From Planctomycetota bacterium (GTDB taxonomy: Bacteria > Planctomycetota > Planctomycetia > Pirellulales > UBA1268), in the NCBI GenBank assembly GCA_029978905.1, contig JAPOIM010000011.1:1-64000 (forward strand): 64,000 nucleotides of DNA, read 5' to 3'. The position numbers and the translations under genes are program-made. Shown piece after piece: positions 8,163 to 20,100 of this stretch. The stretch's first letter is position 1. Every line of letters begins with the position of its first letter. The notes under the pieces were generated by a model. The model saw only the letters and a program-made list of their open reading frames with translations, was not told where the DNA came from and did no database searches.

Positions 8163-8922
8163 AGACAGTGACCGCAGTTCCAAGTTCACCACCGAGCAGC
8201 CGAGCGGCCGAGCCCTCGACGACGGCGATCTCAATCACTCCCTGCGAGCCGACGAGCGCCACTGCCGAGCCTGCAGGGGCATCGCCGTAGGTCCGCACAG
8301 GGCGGTCGATCCAGCGATCACCGAGGTGTAGCCCACCGGCCGCAAGCACGGCAGGCCACCAGGTGGCAGGGAGGTTTGTGAGCAGGTTGCCAAAGTGGTC
8401 GATGAAGCAGACTTCGCCGCGAATGCCATCCGGCCCTCGCGTGGGGGCGGCTTCTGGGAGTTGCACAACCGTCGCGAGAGGCTCCCCAAGGGAGTCTGGC
8501 GAATGGCCCTCGAGCAGTTGGCAAGCCGCGGCGGCCACCACGTCCCGCCCGTGAAAGGTGGCGGATGCCTCTGCCGGCACGGGGAGTATCTTCGCCGCAT
8601 CCAGCGATGAGGCTGCGAGTGCGTGCGTCAGCAGGCCGTTGTCTGGAACGAGAAACTGATGGCCGCCCAGCGAGGCCCAGAGCATGTGGCGGGCCGTGCC
8701 CACACCCGGATCAATCACGACCAGGTGCAGGGTGCCCGCTGGAAAGGCGAGGCACGCGTGGCGGAGAAACCAACTGGCTCCACGGATGTCGTGAGCGGGG
8801 AGGTCATGAGAGAGATCGACGATCGTGCAGGCGGCGGCAGCCTGCAGGAGCCTGGCCTTCATCTGAGCCACGTACACACTGCCCGTGCCGAAGTCGGTGG
8901 TCAGGGTGACGATCCGCTGCAT
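8155..8922 (-). CDS. SAM hydrolase (SAM hydroxide adenosyltransferase, DUF62 family)
   Basis: A 255-residue member of the fluorinase/chlorinase/SAM-hydrolase fold. Seen: TLTTDFGTGSVYVAQMK at the N-terminus, DLSHDLPAHDIRGA, VIDPGVGT, VPDNGLL, FHGRD and DHFGNLLTNLP. The hydrolytic triad known for this family is present as Asp40, Arg47 and His124, which favours hydrolysis of SAM to adenosine and methionine rather than halogenation. ATG at 8922 is chosen because conserved sequence begins there; an in-frame ATG at 9003 would overlap gatB. It lies 43 bases after gatB and overlaps bioA by 8 bases. The physiological reason for destroying SAM is not established for most members. Confidence 0.88.
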   Translation of the reverse strand: MQRIVTLTTDFGTGSVYVAQMKARLLQAAAACTIVDLSHDLPAHDIRGASWFLRHACLAFPAGTLHLVVIDPGVGTARHMLWASLGGHQFLVPDNGLLTHALAASSLDAAKILPVPAEASATFHGRDVVAAAACQLLEGHSPDSLGEPLATVVQLPEAAPTRGPDGIRGEVCFIDHFGNLLTNLPATWWPAVLAAGGLHLGDRWIDRPVRTYGDAPAGSAVALVGSQGVIEIAVVEGSAARLLGGELGTAVTVYE

Positions 8923-8965
8923 CGACGACTGCCTCAGTGGAGCCGGCCTGAGCCAGGTCCCGCCC

Positions 8966-10459
<1,494 letters not shown>

Positions 10460-10477
10460 GGCAGGCGACGGAGTTTC

Positions 10478-11962
10478 TCAGGCAGTGGTGGGGCGACGGC
10501 GGTGCCATTCGGTCAAACGCTGGAAGCGATCGGCAGCACGCAGCAGCAACGGTTCCGCGAGGGCAGGCCCCTGCAGCTGGTAGCCGACAGGGAGCCCTGA
10601 TCCGGTGAACCCGCATGGGAACGAAATGCCGCACACGCCAGCCAGGTTCGTCGTGACCGTGTAGAGGTCGAGCAGGTACATCGCCAGCGGGTCGTCAGTC
10701 TTTTCACCCAAGGGGAAGGCGGGCGTGGCCGACACGGGGCCGCCGATCAGGTCCACCTTGGAAAAGGCCTCCTGGTAGTCCTGGCGGATGAGCCGGCGGA
10801 CCTGGAGCGCCCGCTTGTAGTAGGCATCGTAGTAGCCTGCAGAGAGGGCGTAGGTGCCGAGCATCACGCGCCGTTTCACCTCGGGGCCAAACCCTTCAGC
10901 GCGACTGCGGCAGTACATTTCGACAAGCGGTGAGTCGAACGCATCGCTGCGGCACGGCTCCTTGGTGCGGTGCCCGTAGTGCACGCCGTCGTAGCGGGCG
11001 AGGTTGCTTGAGGCTTCGCAGGGGGCGATCAGGTAGTAGGTGGCGACGCCGTACTTTGCGTGCGGCAGGTCGATGTCGTGGATCGTCGCTCCGGCAGCTT
11101 CGAGGACGCGGAAGCCCTCTTCCACGGCCGCGGCCACTTCCGGGTCGAGCCCATCGCCAAAGTGAGCTGGCACCCGGCCGATCCTCACGCCTGCGAGCGG
11201 CTCTTCGAGCAGCTGCGTGTAAGCGGGCACGGCTTCGTTGAGCGAGGTGGAGTCGAGCGGGTCGTGGCCGGCGATCGTTTCCAGAACGAGGCCGCAGTCG
11301 GCAGCCGAGTGGCCCATCGGTCCGATCTGGTCGAGGCTGGAGGCGAAGGCCACGAGGCCACGGCGGCTGACGCGGCCGTAGGTTGGCTTCAGTCCCGTCA
11401 CCCCGCAGAGCCCTGCTGGCTGCCGGATCGAACCGCCGGTGTCGGAGCCGATCGAGGCGGTCACCATGCTCGCGGCGACGCAGGCTGCCGAGCCACCGCT
11501 GGATCCGCCAGTGGCTCGTGTCGGATCCCAGGGATTCCGGACCGGCCCGAAGGCCGAGTTTTCGTTGGACGCGCCCATTGCGAACTCGTCCATATTTGTC
11601 TTCCCGATGATCACCGCGTCGGCGGCTCGGAGCCGGGCGACGGTGTCGGCGTCGTAGGGAGGCCGGTAGCCCTCCAGCATGCGAGAAGCGCACGTCGTGG
11701 GCATGTCGCGGGTGCAGAGCGCATCTTTCACGCCCACCGGAAGGCCAGCAAGAGGTCCGAGTGGCTGGCCTGCGGCCCGCTTGGCGTCGACGGCCTCTGC
11801 GGCGGCGAGCGCCCCGTCGCGATCGACGTGCAAGAAAGCATTCGTGCCCGCATCGAGGGCGGCGATCCGGTCGAGGGCTGCCTGGGTGCAGGCCACGGCG
11901 GTGAGGTCGCCGTTGGCCACAGCAGCGACGAGTTCAACGGCAGAGAGTTCAGTGGGCTGCAT
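10478..11962 (-). CDS. gatA: Asp-tRNA(Asn)/Glu-tRNA(Gln) amidotransferase subunit A
   Basis: A 494-residue amidase-signature protein, the glutaminase subunit of GatCAB. The Ser-cisSer-Lys machinery is visible: Lys in LPVGVKDALCT, the Gly/Ser-rich run ATGGSSGGSAA, and the nucleophile region IGSDTGGSIRQPAGLCG. The C-terminal GYYDAYYKRALQVRRLI and VCGISFPCGF segments are typical. Length is normal. The gene starts 100 bases after gatC and ends 18 bases before gatB, giving the order gatC-gatA-gatB on the minus strand. Confidence 0.96.
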   Translation of the reverse strand: MQPTELSAVELVAAVANGDLTAVACTQAALDRIAALDAGTNAFLHVDRDGALAAAEAVDAKRAAGQPLGPLAGLPVGVKDALCTRDMPTTCASRMLEGYRPPYDADTVARLRAADAVIIGKTNMDEFAMGASNENSAFGPVRNPWDPTRATGGSSGGSAACVAASMVTASIGSDTGGSIRQPAGLCGVTGLKPTYGRVSRRGLVAFASSLDQIGPMGHSAADCGLVLETIAGHDPLDSTSLNEAVPAYTQLLEEPLAGVRIGRVPAHFGDGLDPEVAAAVEEGFRVLEAAGATIHDIDLPHAKYGVATYYLIAPCEASSNLARYDGVHYGHRTKEPCRSDAFDSPLVEMYCRSRAEGFGPEVKRRVMLGTYALSAGYYDAYYKRALQVRRLIRQDYQEAFSKVDLIGGPVSATPAFPLGEKTDDPLAMYLLDLYTVTTNLAGVCGISFPCGFTGSGLPVGYQLQGPALAEPLLLRAADRFQRLTEWHRRRPTTA

Positions 11963-12062
11963 GGGCGAACGGGGCTTGTGAACCTAGTGCGAAGCGGGAT
12001 GGCGAGCGTGGCTGATGCGACGCAGGAAAACCAGCGCGGGACACAACCGTAGCCCAGAAAAA

Positions 12063-12353
12063 TCAGTCTCCGAGCACGGCGGGCACCAGAAAGCACTCGC
12101 CATCTTGCTTCGGTGCCGTGGCAATCGCCAACTCAACCGGCAGCGAGGCCGCAGGCACGTCTTCCCGGAACACGTTGGTGGTTCCAAGAGGATGTGCGAG
12201 AGGCTCGATGGCCGACGTGTCGAGTTCGGCAAGCAGCGACACAAAGCCGACGATTTTTGAAAGCTCCCGGGTCATCTGCTCAAGTTCGTCCTCGCTGAGG
12301 GCGAGCCTCGCGAGGGCAGCGACCTTGGAGACGTCGTCGCGGGAAAGGCTCAT
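12063..12353 (-). CDS. gatC: Asp-tRNA(Asn)/Glu-tRNA(Gln) amidotransferase subunit C
   Basis: A 96-residue GatC, the small stabilising subunit that wraps GatA and GatB. The N-terminal DDVSKVAALARLALSEDEL, the middle IVGFVSLLAELDTS and the C-terminal REDVPAASLP...FLVPAVLGD are characteristic. ATG at 12353 gives normal family length; a longer frame reaching 12473 lies inside rpmB and is not used. The ATG overlaps the rpmB stop (ATGA), so GatC is probably translated by ribosomes finishing L28. Confidence 0.94.
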   Translation of the reverse strand: MSLSRDDVSKVAALARLALSEDELEQMTRELSKIVGFVSLLAELDTSAIEPLAHPLGTTNVFREDVPAASLPVELAIATAPKQDGECFLVPAVLGD

Positions 12354-12670
12354 GGCCGAGCGCGGGGACCGGACGGCACCGCCTCCTCCACAACCGCCGC
12401 GGACTTCTCTACGGAAGGCAGGCGGAATGGGGCCTGGCGAACCAGTTTGGTCACGCGACCGCTGCGGATGCACTGCGTGCAGACCAGCTTGGTCGTGCTC
12501 GTCCCGCGTCCTTCGGTCACACGGAGTCGCTGCAGGTTCGGCTTGAACTTGCGGCGAGTGATGCCGGTCACCTTCGTACCGACACCGCCCAGGTATTTTT
12601 GCTTACCGCGGATCGTAACCGAGTTTCCCATCGAGAAACCCTTGCCGCAGACTTCACACGATCGCGCCAC
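12350..12670 (-). CDS. rpmB: 50S ribosomal protein L28
   Basis: A 106-residue bL28. The start is read as a GTG at 12670, giving MARSCEVCGKGFSMGNSV; GAGGTG lies a few bases upstream, and an ATG at 12682 would add four residues not seen in the family. Two Cys pairs (CEVC and CTQC) suggest the zinc-binding form. KPNLQRLRV and CIRSGRVTK are typical. The C-terminal ~30 residues (SVEKSAAVVEEAVPSGP) extend beyond the usual L28 core. The stop overlaps the gatC start by 4 bases. Confidence 0.95.
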   Translation of the reverse strand: MARSCEVCGKGFSMGNSVTIRGKQKYLGGVGTKVTGITRRKFKPNLQRLRVTEGRGTSTTKLVCTQCIRSGRVTKLVRQAPFRLPSVEKSAAVVEEAVPSGPRARP

Positions 12671-12868
12671 ACTACACCTCACAACGACCGGCTTCAGCGC
12701 CGGACGGCTATCACCTTAGGATCCTCAGATCGCCGGCCATCCATGCCGACAACATGGCCCACCCGCGGCCGCATAGGCCCTGCAGGCGTTCCTTTCCAGA
12801 CCCGGAAGCATATCGCACCACGGCGTTTTCGCAAGGCGAAGCCTGCGCCCGCGTTTCTCCGCGGCTGG

Positions 12869-13684
12869 CTAGGGGGCGGGGGCCAGGAGTTGCAGGGCCG
12901 CGGCGTGCAGGAGGCCGTTGGAGGCCACCCCTTCCCCTGCATCAATCCGCTCCACTCCCTGCCAATCGGTAAATTGGCCCCCTGCCTCGACGATTACCGG
13001 CTCGACGGCGGCGGCGTCCCAGGCGTTCATGATGGGGTCCACCATCAATTCTGCCCGGCCCGTGGCCACCAGCAGGTAGCCGTAGCCGTCACCCCAGGTG
13101 CGGGCGAGGCCGCAGGCCTGGTCGAGCCGCTCGCGAGCGTCGTCACGCCCACGTTCCTGAAACGTGGTGGTGGCGGAGGTGCACCAGAGGGCCTCGCCGA
13201 GATGTGACCGGCTCGAAACCCTGGCGCGCGCAGGGAGGGTGCCGGCGGCGTGCCCTGCGGGCAGATGCCAGGCGCCGCTCCCTCGCGTGGCGTAGACCAA
13301 CTCGCCGAGCGGCGGAATCGCGATCACGCCAAGCACCCCGCGGCCTTCGCAGCGGCAGCCGACGAGGGTCGCGTAAAGGGGCACGCCCCGAATGAACGAC
13401 TTGGTGCCATCGATCGGGTCGACGATCCATTCGTATCCCGAGGTCCCCGCGGCGCTGCCCGACTCTTCGCCGAGGAAGCTGTCGTGCGGGAACGCATCGA
13501 GGAGTTGCTGCCGCAGGATGGCCTCGGCGGCCCGGTCGGCCTCGGTCACGGGCGACCGGTCCTGCTTCAGGTCGACAGCAAGCGACGGGTCGCAGAACCG
13601 CTTCAGGGTGGAGGAGGATGCCGCGGCCACCGCGGCGAGCGCGGTGTCGAGTCGGCTGGCGAGGTCGCGAGCGTGCATGGTCAT
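12869..13684 (-). CDS. hisN: inositol monophosphatase-family histidinol-phosphatase (HisN-type)
   Basis: A 271-residue metal-dependent phosphatase of the IMPase family. Metal-site motifs are present: GEESG, IVDPIDGTKSFIRG and, near the end, NAWDAAAVEPVIVEAGG. The sequence DPIDGTKSFIRGVPLYATLVG is the version usually seen in HisN enzymes that dephosphorylate histidinol phosphate; inositol monophosphatases more often read DGTTNF. A general sugar phosphatase role cannot be excluded, and no other his gene is nearby. The start at 13684 overlaps the lspA stop by 4 bases (ATGA), supporting coupling; a second ATG is at 13678. Confidence 0.82.
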   Translation of the reverse strand: MTMHARDLASRLDTALAAVAAASSSTLKRFCDPSLAVDLKQDRSPVTEADRAAEAILRQQLLDAFPHDSFLGEESGSAAGTSGYEWIVDPIDGTKSFIRGVPLYATLVGCRCEGRGVLGVIAIPPLGELVYATRGSGAWHLPAGHAAGTLPARARVSSRSHLGEALWCTSATTTFQERGRDDARERLDQACGLARTWGDGYGYLLVATGRAELMVDPIMNAWDAAAVEPVIVEAGGQFTDWQGVERIDAGEGVASNGLLHAAALQLLAPAP

Positions 13685-14274
13685 GCGGAGGGGGCCTCGG
13701 GGGCGTCGCCGCCACTCTCTCTTGTCTGGAACAGGGAGACCACGACCAGGATCGCGGCGCCGGTTACCAGGTAGGCGTCGGCAAGGTTGAAAATCGGCCA
13801 GTCAATCACGCCCTCGATCGCGAAATGGATCCAGTCGCGGACGGCGAGTACGGGGGTGCCGAAGCGGTCGGCAGGGGCGTGCCAGGTCAGGCCAGGCATC
13901 CCCAGTCGATCGTAGAGATTGCCGAGGATGCCACCGGTGATCAGCCCCAAGGCGGCCAGTGACCAGAGGTCGAGTGCCGATGCCTCACCGCGGGCGCGTT
14001 GTCGACCAATCCGAAAGACCATCACGCCAATGCCCGTCAGCGCCACGAAGGAGATGGCGGCAAACACGAGGCCAAGCCCCTGGCCCATTCCGAAAAGAGC
14101 GCCTTCGTTGAGGTTCGTCCGCAGGCTCAGCATCTCCGGCAGCAGCACGATCGCCGGCTGATCTCCCGGCATGCCGAGTTCTTGAAAGATCCACTCTTTC
14201 GAGAGCAGATCGGACGCAGTGGCAAGAACGGCAGCCGCAGCGAAGAGCAGCCATCCTGCGAGCGGGCCTCGCAT
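13681..14274 (-). CDS. lspA: lipoprotein signal peptidase (signal peptidase II)
   Basis: A 197-residue inner-membrane aspartyl protease that cleaves prolipoprotein signal peptides. Family blocks in order: ATASDLLSKEW, RTNLNEGALFGMG, GLITGGILGNLYDRL with the first catalytic Asp, and WPIFNLADAYLV with the second. Four hydrophobic segments are visible. ATG at 14274 is used because AAGGA lies just upstream and it precedes the first helix; the frame runs further upstream but without conserved sequence. The ~30-residue insert between GNLYDR and FNLAD (HAPADRFGTP...) is longer than in E. coli. The acidic/Pro C-terminal end is short and unconserved. Confidence 0.92.
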   Translation of the reverse strand: MRGPLAGWLLFAAAAVLATASDLLSKEWIFQELGMPGDQPAIVLLPEMLSLRTNLNEGALFGMGQGLGLVFAAISFVALTGIGVMVFRIGRQRARGEASALDLWSLAALGLITGGILGNLYDRLGMPGLTWHAPADRFGTPVLAVRDWIHFAIEGVIDWPIFNLADAYLVTGAAILVVVSLFQTRESGGDAPEAPSA

Positions 14275-14392
14275 GCGAATCCTTATGAAGGCGGGGTGGT
14301 CAGAGGGGTGGTGAGGGCGCGACAAGGCCCGCGATGCTGCGAAGCGTATCGCGAAGCGACCTTCGACGGCCAGAGGAACGATCCCCTCACCA

Positions 14393-14794
14393 CTACCGAG
14401 GGCGGCGGGGCATGTGGCTGGAACCACCCCCCTCACTCGCCTCAGCGCAGCGAATGCAGAGGTCCGCGAAAGGGATTGCGGCGAGCCGCTTTTTCGTGAT
14501 CACGCCCCCGCATTCCTCGCACGCACCGAAGGTGCGGAGGCGGATCCTTTCGAGTGCCCGCTCTACGGCCCCGAGAGTATCCTCCTCGCTCGCCATCAAA
14601 CTGAGCGTGAACTCCTGCTCGAAGGCATCGGAGCCCAGGTCGGCCATGTGAATCGGCATCGACGATGATCCGCTGCTATTGGCCGCCGCTGAGGTCCGTA
14701 GGGCCTCGTTGGCAAGGGCGGAAACGTCACCCCTGAGCCTTGCTCGCAGCTCCAAAAGGGCGAGTTTGAACGGCTTCGACTCTGCCGCAGTCAT
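14393..14794 (-). CDS. DksA/TraR-type C4 zinc-finger protein
   Basis: A 133-residue DksA/TraR-like protein. A helical N-terminal region (KLALLELRARLRGDVSAL) leads into the coiled-coil part, then DLGSDAFEQEFTLSLMASEE and the zinc module CEECGGVI...CIRCAE. Family members bind the secondary channel of RNA polymerase and modulate initiation, often with ppGpp. It could also be one of the smaller paralogues of unknown target. ATG at 14794 is chosen; a GTG 12 bases upstream at 14806 is possible. It heads the lspA-hisN group, ending 118 bases before the lspA start. Confidence 0.83.
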   Translation of the reverse strand: MTAAESKPFKLALLELRARLRGDVSALANEALRTSAAANSSGSSSMPIHMADLGSDAFEQEFTLSLMASEEDTLGAVERALERIRLRTFGACEECGGVITKKRLAAIPFADLCIRCAEASEGGGSSHMPRRPR

Positions 14795-15070
14795 GCGTTT
14801 CGTCACGGTTGCGCATCCTCAGTCTGAAAAGACCACCCCGAAGAAGGGCACCCTATCGCCGGGAGGCAGGCCTGTCAAACTGGCAGGCCCTCGGGCGACA
14901 CGCCGAAATGATGAAAAACCTTCCCCGTCTGCCCTACCCTCAAGGCCTGTCGGGTGCGACACTGGAAAAAGCGTGTCTGCGGGCGTGCCACGCACGGGGC
15001 GGTCCGCGGGTGCTGGCCCGTTGCGTTCCGGGCGTATGGCCCGATTTTGACGAGGATTTGGAGGAGTCGA

Positions 15071-16480
15071 GTGGCAGCGGCGTTGGAAACAGAGGTGGCC
15101 TTTCAGCGGTGTATCGACCCCGCCTGTGGCTCAACCTATGGGGTGGACGAGGTGCACACGTCCTGCCCGTCCTGCGGCAACCTGCTCGACATCGCCTACG
15201 ACTGGGATCGCAGCCGTCCGCCCTCATCCTTCGAGCATTTTGAAACCAAATGGATGCGACGGAGCGATCCGGTGGCCTTCAGCGGTGTCTGGCGGTTTCA
15301 CGAACTGCTGCCGTTTGCTCCCCGCGAGTCGATTGTGACGATCGGTGAGGGGCAGACGTTGCTGTCGGTGGCCGACAGCGTGGGGAGTTTTGTTGGGGTG
15401 AGGCCCGGCCGGCTGCACCTGCAGTATGAGGGGCTCAATCCGTCGGGCTCTTTCAAAGACAACGGCATGTCGGCCGCCTTCACGCATGCCCGCATGATCG
15501 GGGCCAAGCGGGCGGCCTGTGCCTCCACGGGTAACACCAGCGCGTCGCTAGCCGTCTACTGTGCGGTCACGCGGATGATGCGGGGCATCATCTTCATCGG
15601 TTCCGGCAAGATCTCCTACGGCAAGCTCTCGCAGGCGCTCGACTACGGCGCCCTCACGATCCAAATCGCGGGCGACTTCGACGACGCGATGGCGCGGGTC
15701 AAGGAGGTGGCGGGGAAGCTTGGGATCTACCTCGTTAACAGCGTGAACCCGTTCCGGCTGGAAGGTCAGAAGACGATCATGTTTCGGGTTCTCGAGGCCC
15801 TTGGCTGGGAAGTGCCCGACTGGATCGTGGTGCCCGGCGGCAACCTCGGCAACTCGTCGGCTTTTGGAAAGGCGTTCATCGAGCTGAAACAGCTTGGGTT
15901 GATCGACCGCCTGCCGAGGCTCGCCGTGATCAATGCGGCCGGTGCCAACACGCTCTACGAGCTCTACACGCGCCGCGGCCTGCGATGGGGGGGCGGCAAG
16001 GCCGACCTCGCGCCTGCCTGTCACTACTACGACGAACTCGACCGTCTCGATAAACGGGCCAACACGATCGCCTCGGCGATCGAAATCAACCGGCCAGTGA
16101 ATCTCAACAAGTGCCTGCGGGCTCTCGAGGCCTGCGATGGCGTGGTTCGTGAGGTGACGGAGCAAGAGATTCTCGACGCCAAGGCGCAGGTCGGGGCCGG
16201 TGGGCTTGGATGCGAGCCCGCAAGCGCCGCGAGCGTCGCGGGAGCGAAGCAGCTCGTCGCCGAAGGGGTGATTGGGAAAGACGAACGCGTGGTCTGCATC
16301 CTCACCGGGCACCAACTCAAAGACCCCAACGCGACCGTCGCCTACCACACCACCGACCAGGCCCTCTTTAATGAGGTGCTTGGCAGCCGGGGAGTGAGCC
16401 GGGCCAGCTTCGCCAACCGTGCCGTGAGCGTGGGCAACCGGATCGATGAGATCGTGCAGGCAATCGACCTCTATGGATGA
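15071..16480 (+). CDS. thrC: threonine synthase
   Basis: A 469-residue PLP enzyme converting O-phosphohomoserine to threonine. The N-terminus carries a small Cys module ([11 protein letters not shown]...CPSCG) typical of this ThrC type. The PLP Lys is in [12 protein letters not shown], followed by [14 protein letters not shown] and the phosphate loop [15 protein letters not shown]. Start is a GTG at 15071 with TTGGAGGAG ending 4 bases upstream; an in-frame ATG at 14954 would add 39 unconserved residues. The last codons overlap the following methyltransferase start by 8 bases. Confidence 0.94.
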   Translation: MAAALETEVAFQRCIDPACGSTYGVDEVHTSCPSCGNLLDIAYDWDRSRPPSSFEHFETKWMRRSDPVAFSGVWRFHELLPFAPRESIVTIGEGQTLLSVADSVGSFVGVRPGRLHLQYEGLNPSGSFKDNGMSAAFTHARMIGAKRAACASTGNTSASLAVYCAVTRMMRGIIFIGSGKISYGKLSQALDYGALTIQIAGDFDDAMARVKEVAGKLGIYLVNSVNPFRLEGQKTIMFRVLEALGWEVPDWIVVPGGNLGNSSAFGKAFIELKQLGLIDRLPRLAVINAAGANTLYELYTRRGLRWGGGKADLAPACHYYDELDRLDKRANTIASAIEINRPVNLNKCLRALEACDGVVREVTEQEILDAKAQVGAGGLGCEPASAASVAGAKQLVAEGVIGKDERVVCILTGHQLKDPNATVAYHTTDQALFNEVLGSRGVSRASFANRAVSVGNRIDEIVQAIDLYG

Positions 16481-17129
16481 TGCGACTCGGGGTGCCGTGT
16501 GCGGGCCAAAAGGTTCGCTCACCAGTGACTACTGGCAGGCCCGCTACGATGAAGGCACCACTGGCTGGGATCGAGGCGGACCCAGCCCTGCCCTGCTCAC
16601 CTGGCTGCGTGCCGGCGCGTTACGCCCATGCCGGATCCTGGTGCCCGGCTGCGGCCGCGGGCACGAGGTGCTGGCGCTGGCGGAGGCGGGTTTCGAGGTC
16701 ACCGGCATCGACTACGCCCCGGCTGCCGTGCAGGCGGTCCGCGACGCACTCGCCGCCCATGGTCTTTCTGCCACGATTCAGCAGGCCGATCTCTTCGACT
16801 ACCAACCCGAGCGGCCCTTTGACGCGATCTACGAACAGACCTGCCTCTGCGCCCTGACCCCTGCGCGATGGGGCTGCTACGAGAAGCGGCTGGCGAAATG
16901 GCTCGCTCCTGGGGGGCAGCTGTTCGCAGCCTTCATGCAGACTGCGAGCGAGACTGGGCCCCCGTTCGCCTGCCGGCCCGAGGCAATGAGGGAACTGTTC
17001 GCCGCCGAGCGTTGGGAGTGGCCTGCGACGCTTGAGCCCGTTGGCCATCCGCTGGGGCTGACCGAACTCTGCGGGATCCTGTGTCGCCGGGTGGAAGCGG
17101 ACGCCTCACTCGCGGTCGCCCGAGCCTGA
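16473..17129 (+). CDS. thiopurine S-methyltransferase-like SAM-dependent methyltransferase
   Basis: A 218-residue class I methyltransferase. The TPMT-like N-terminus [20 protein letters not shown] is followed by the SAM-binding loop [12 protein letters not shown], the acidic [10 protein letters not shown], and the signature [26 protein letters not shown] and GPPFAC complete the family pattern. Such enzymes methylate thiols, selenium or tellurium compounds, or halides; the substrate here is unknown. ATG at 16473 overlaps the thrC stop by 8 bases and is preferred over an upstream ATG at 16446 that lies deeper in thrC. Its 3' end overlaps that of putA on the other strand by 24 bases. Confidence 0.85.
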   Translation: MDDATRGAVCGPKGSLTSDYWQARYDEGTTGWDRGGPSPALLTWLRAGALRPCRILVPGCGRGHEVLALAEAGFEVTGIDYAPAAVQAVRDALAAHGLSATIQQADLFDYQPERPFDAIYEQTCLCALTPARWGCYEKRLAKWLAPGGQLFAAFMQTASETGPPFACRPEAMRELFAAERWEWPATLEPVGHPLGLTELCGILCRRVEADASLAVARA

Positions 17130-20100
17130 GGGCTCGACCAGCGGACGCCGGACGTCGTTGCTGCGGCGGCCAAGGTTGCCGTAGCGGTGATAGTCGAACG
17201 AGACGCTCTGCTCGCGGAGATACCACAGCAGTTCCACCCGCCCTGCTGCCACCACGGGAACATCGGCGATCCACGTGCCGCAGGCGGCGGCCTGGTTCCG
17301 GATGCTGCTGGGAACGCGGTCGCGGGCGGCATAGCGGATCCGCACATCCGGCTGCGGCACGAGGGCCGCGATCGCCTCATCTGGCTGCTCTGCCAGTTCC
17401 AGAGTGGTGGCCCACGACTGCGTCCATGCGTCGAGGTGTTGGAGCCACTCGGCCGGGCAGCCCGGTTCAAACGATGCGAGGACCCGCGCTCCCGTGACGC
17501 GGGCGGCCACCACGCGGGCGGCGATGTCGTACCAGCGGTCTGCGGGCGTGATGCGGACACAGATCGTGGCGAAGGGGACGTACCGTCTGAGGTTGTCTTG
17601 TCCGAGCAGGAGGACGTGGTCGTGCTCGTGGGCAAACTCCTCACGCCAGGCGGCGTCGTAACTCGCGATGGCGGCTTGCAGCAGAGCGTCGTCTGGGCGC
17701 TCGGCGTCCTCGAAATCCAGAAACGCCGCCACGTAGTTGGGCCCGCCAGTCTTGAGTCCCGGCCCAACCGCTGATTTGCCCCATCCACCAAAGGGCTGCC
17801 GCAGCACGATCGCTCCGGTCGTGCCCCGGTTGACGTAGAGGTTCCCGGCGCGGATGCCCTGCTTCCATTGGGCGATTTCGCGGTCATCGAGGCTGTGGAT
17901 CGCGCTCGTCAGTCCGTAGCCCGTGGCGTTGACGTAGGCGATCGCGTCCGCGAGGCGCTCGTACCGCATCACGGCCAGTAGCGGGCCAAAAAACTCCGTC
18001 TGGTGTGTCTGGCTGCCCGGTTGCACGCCGTACTTCACCCCGGGCGACCAGAGGTGTGGATTGTCACCACGCTGCTGAGGTTTGACGGCCCACCGTTCGC
18101 CCGGTTCGAGCGACGAGAGACCGGTGGCCAAAACGCCCGTCGGCGGGTGGATCAGGGGAGCCACCCGCGTGTGGAGCTGATCGGCAGGGCCAACGTGGAG
18201 GCTGGCCACGGCGTCGCACAGCATCCGTTCGAAGCCGGGGTCGTCGTAGACTTCCGCCTCCAGCAACAGCAGCGACGTGGCCGAACACTTTTGCCCCGCA
18301 TGACTGAAGGCCGCGTGCACCACATGCTTGATGGCCAGTTCGCGGTCGCTCATGGCCGACACGATCGTCGCGTTCTTACCGCCGGTCTCTGCGGAGAGCC
18401 GCAGCGTCGGCGTGGCTGCGAGCATGGCCAGGGCGGTGGCGGTGCCTCCGGTGAGGATCACTGCGGAGACATCGGGATGGGCCACAAGCCGAGCGCCTGG
18501 GCCCGCCCCCGTGCAGGGAAGGAACTGCAGCGTCCGCTGCGACACGCCAGCTCGCCAAAAGCATTGGCAGACCTCCCAGGCGGTGAGCACAGCGCTCGAC
18601 GCCGGCTTGAGAATTACGGTGTTGCCTGCGGCGAGCGCGGCAGCGATCCCGCCACATGGAATGGCGATGGGGAAGTTCCAGGGAGGCACCACCACCACCG
18701 TGCCGCAGCCCCGGACGCGAACGCCCGGTAGCTCAAAGAACGTGCGTGCGGCGGCTCGGTAGAACTCCACAAAATCGACCGCCTCCGAAACCTCAGGGTC
18801 GGCCTCGGTGAGCAGCTTGCCCCCTTCGAGCATCGCGACGCGAAGCAGGTCGCCGCGGGCTTTCCGGAGGTGCATCGCCACTCGTCCGAGCACCTCGCTG
18901 CGGGCATCGACCGACTGTGTTCGCCAGCCGTCGGGATCCGCGACACCGCAGGCAACGGCCTCGTCGACCTCGCGATCGCTGGCCACTGCCGAGGTGCCTA
19001 GCACGCTACCCGGCCGTGAGGGGTTCTTGCAGGTGCGGCGTTCGCTGCCCCCTGCTTCGCGTCCGGCGACCACGACGGGGACGACGCGGTTTGCATCCGC
19101 GTGGGCATCGCGGGCGACGAGTGCTGCAGCCCAGGCGGCATTGTGCGCGAGGCACCAGTCGGTGTCGGGTTCGTTGGCGAACTCCTGCCACGGCTGCTCC
19201 ACACGCGGCTCGCGGAAACACTCCGTGCGGCGATCCTGTGTTCGCTGTGGTGCGTGGGGGATGTCGATCGTGAACGAGTCTCGGAAGCCTTGCTCAAGCC
19301 TCTTCCAGTCGTCGCTGCCGACCTCCAGCCGAAAGGCATGCCCAAGGAAGTTTTCGGGGCCAGTGTTTTCATCCAGGCGACGGATCAGGTAGCCGATCGC
19401 ATTGAGGAAGTCATCCTTGCGGCAGGCGGGGGCGTAGAGGAGCAGCCGCTGGGTGTGCGCGAGCAGGGCGCGGCGCTGGTGGTTGGCCATTCCTTCGAGC
19501 ATTTCAAACTGCACGCGGTCGCCCGCTCCCCGCTCGGCGGCAAGTACCAGGCCGTAGGCAACATCGAACAGGTTGTGGGAGGCGACGCCGACGCGGAGGG
19601 AGCGGAGCTGCGCGGGAGCCAGGGCAAACTCGAGCATCCTTTTGTAGTTGGCGTCGGTTTCGCGCTTCGTGCGAAAGGGGGCCTGCGGCCAGCCGTGGAG
19701 GGCGGCATCGATCCGCTCCATTTCCATGTTGGCCCCTTTGACGATGCGGACCGTGACCGGTGCCCCTCCCGAGGTGACGCGGTTGGTGGCCCAGTCAGCA
19801 ATCCTCTTCAGCCAGGTCAGTGAGTCGGGGACATAGGCCTGCAGCGCGATGCCTGCGTGCACGTGGCTGAGCCCGGGGCGCTCGAGGGTTTGCATGAAGG
19901 CTTCGGCCGTGAGCGAGAGATCGCGATACTCCTCCATGTCGAGGTAGAGCAGTTTGGGCACCTCGCGGCCATCAACCTCGGTAAATGTTGCCGAGCCCGC
20001 CTCGCGGTAGAGCGTCTCGAGTCGGTCGCAGAGCCGTGCGAGGGTGTGGGCGCGGGCGATTGGCATGATCTGCGAGTCGATCGTGGAGATCTTGACCGAG

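Noticed and set aside
8155-8922. Fluorinase/chlorinase function for the SAM-using enzyme
   Set aside because: The Asp-Arg-His triad of hydrolases is present, and no halometabolite gene is nearby.
14807-15070. Possible riboswitch or small gene ahead of thrC (a GGCCTG/CAGGCC hairpin at 14869-14889)
   Set aside because: The stem is short with a 9-base loop and no known riboswitch core was recognised; no convincing coding frame is present.
18000-18750. Plus-strand frame opposite putA, over 240 codons
   Set aside because: It is antisense to the conserved aldehyde dehydrogenase core with no motif of its own.
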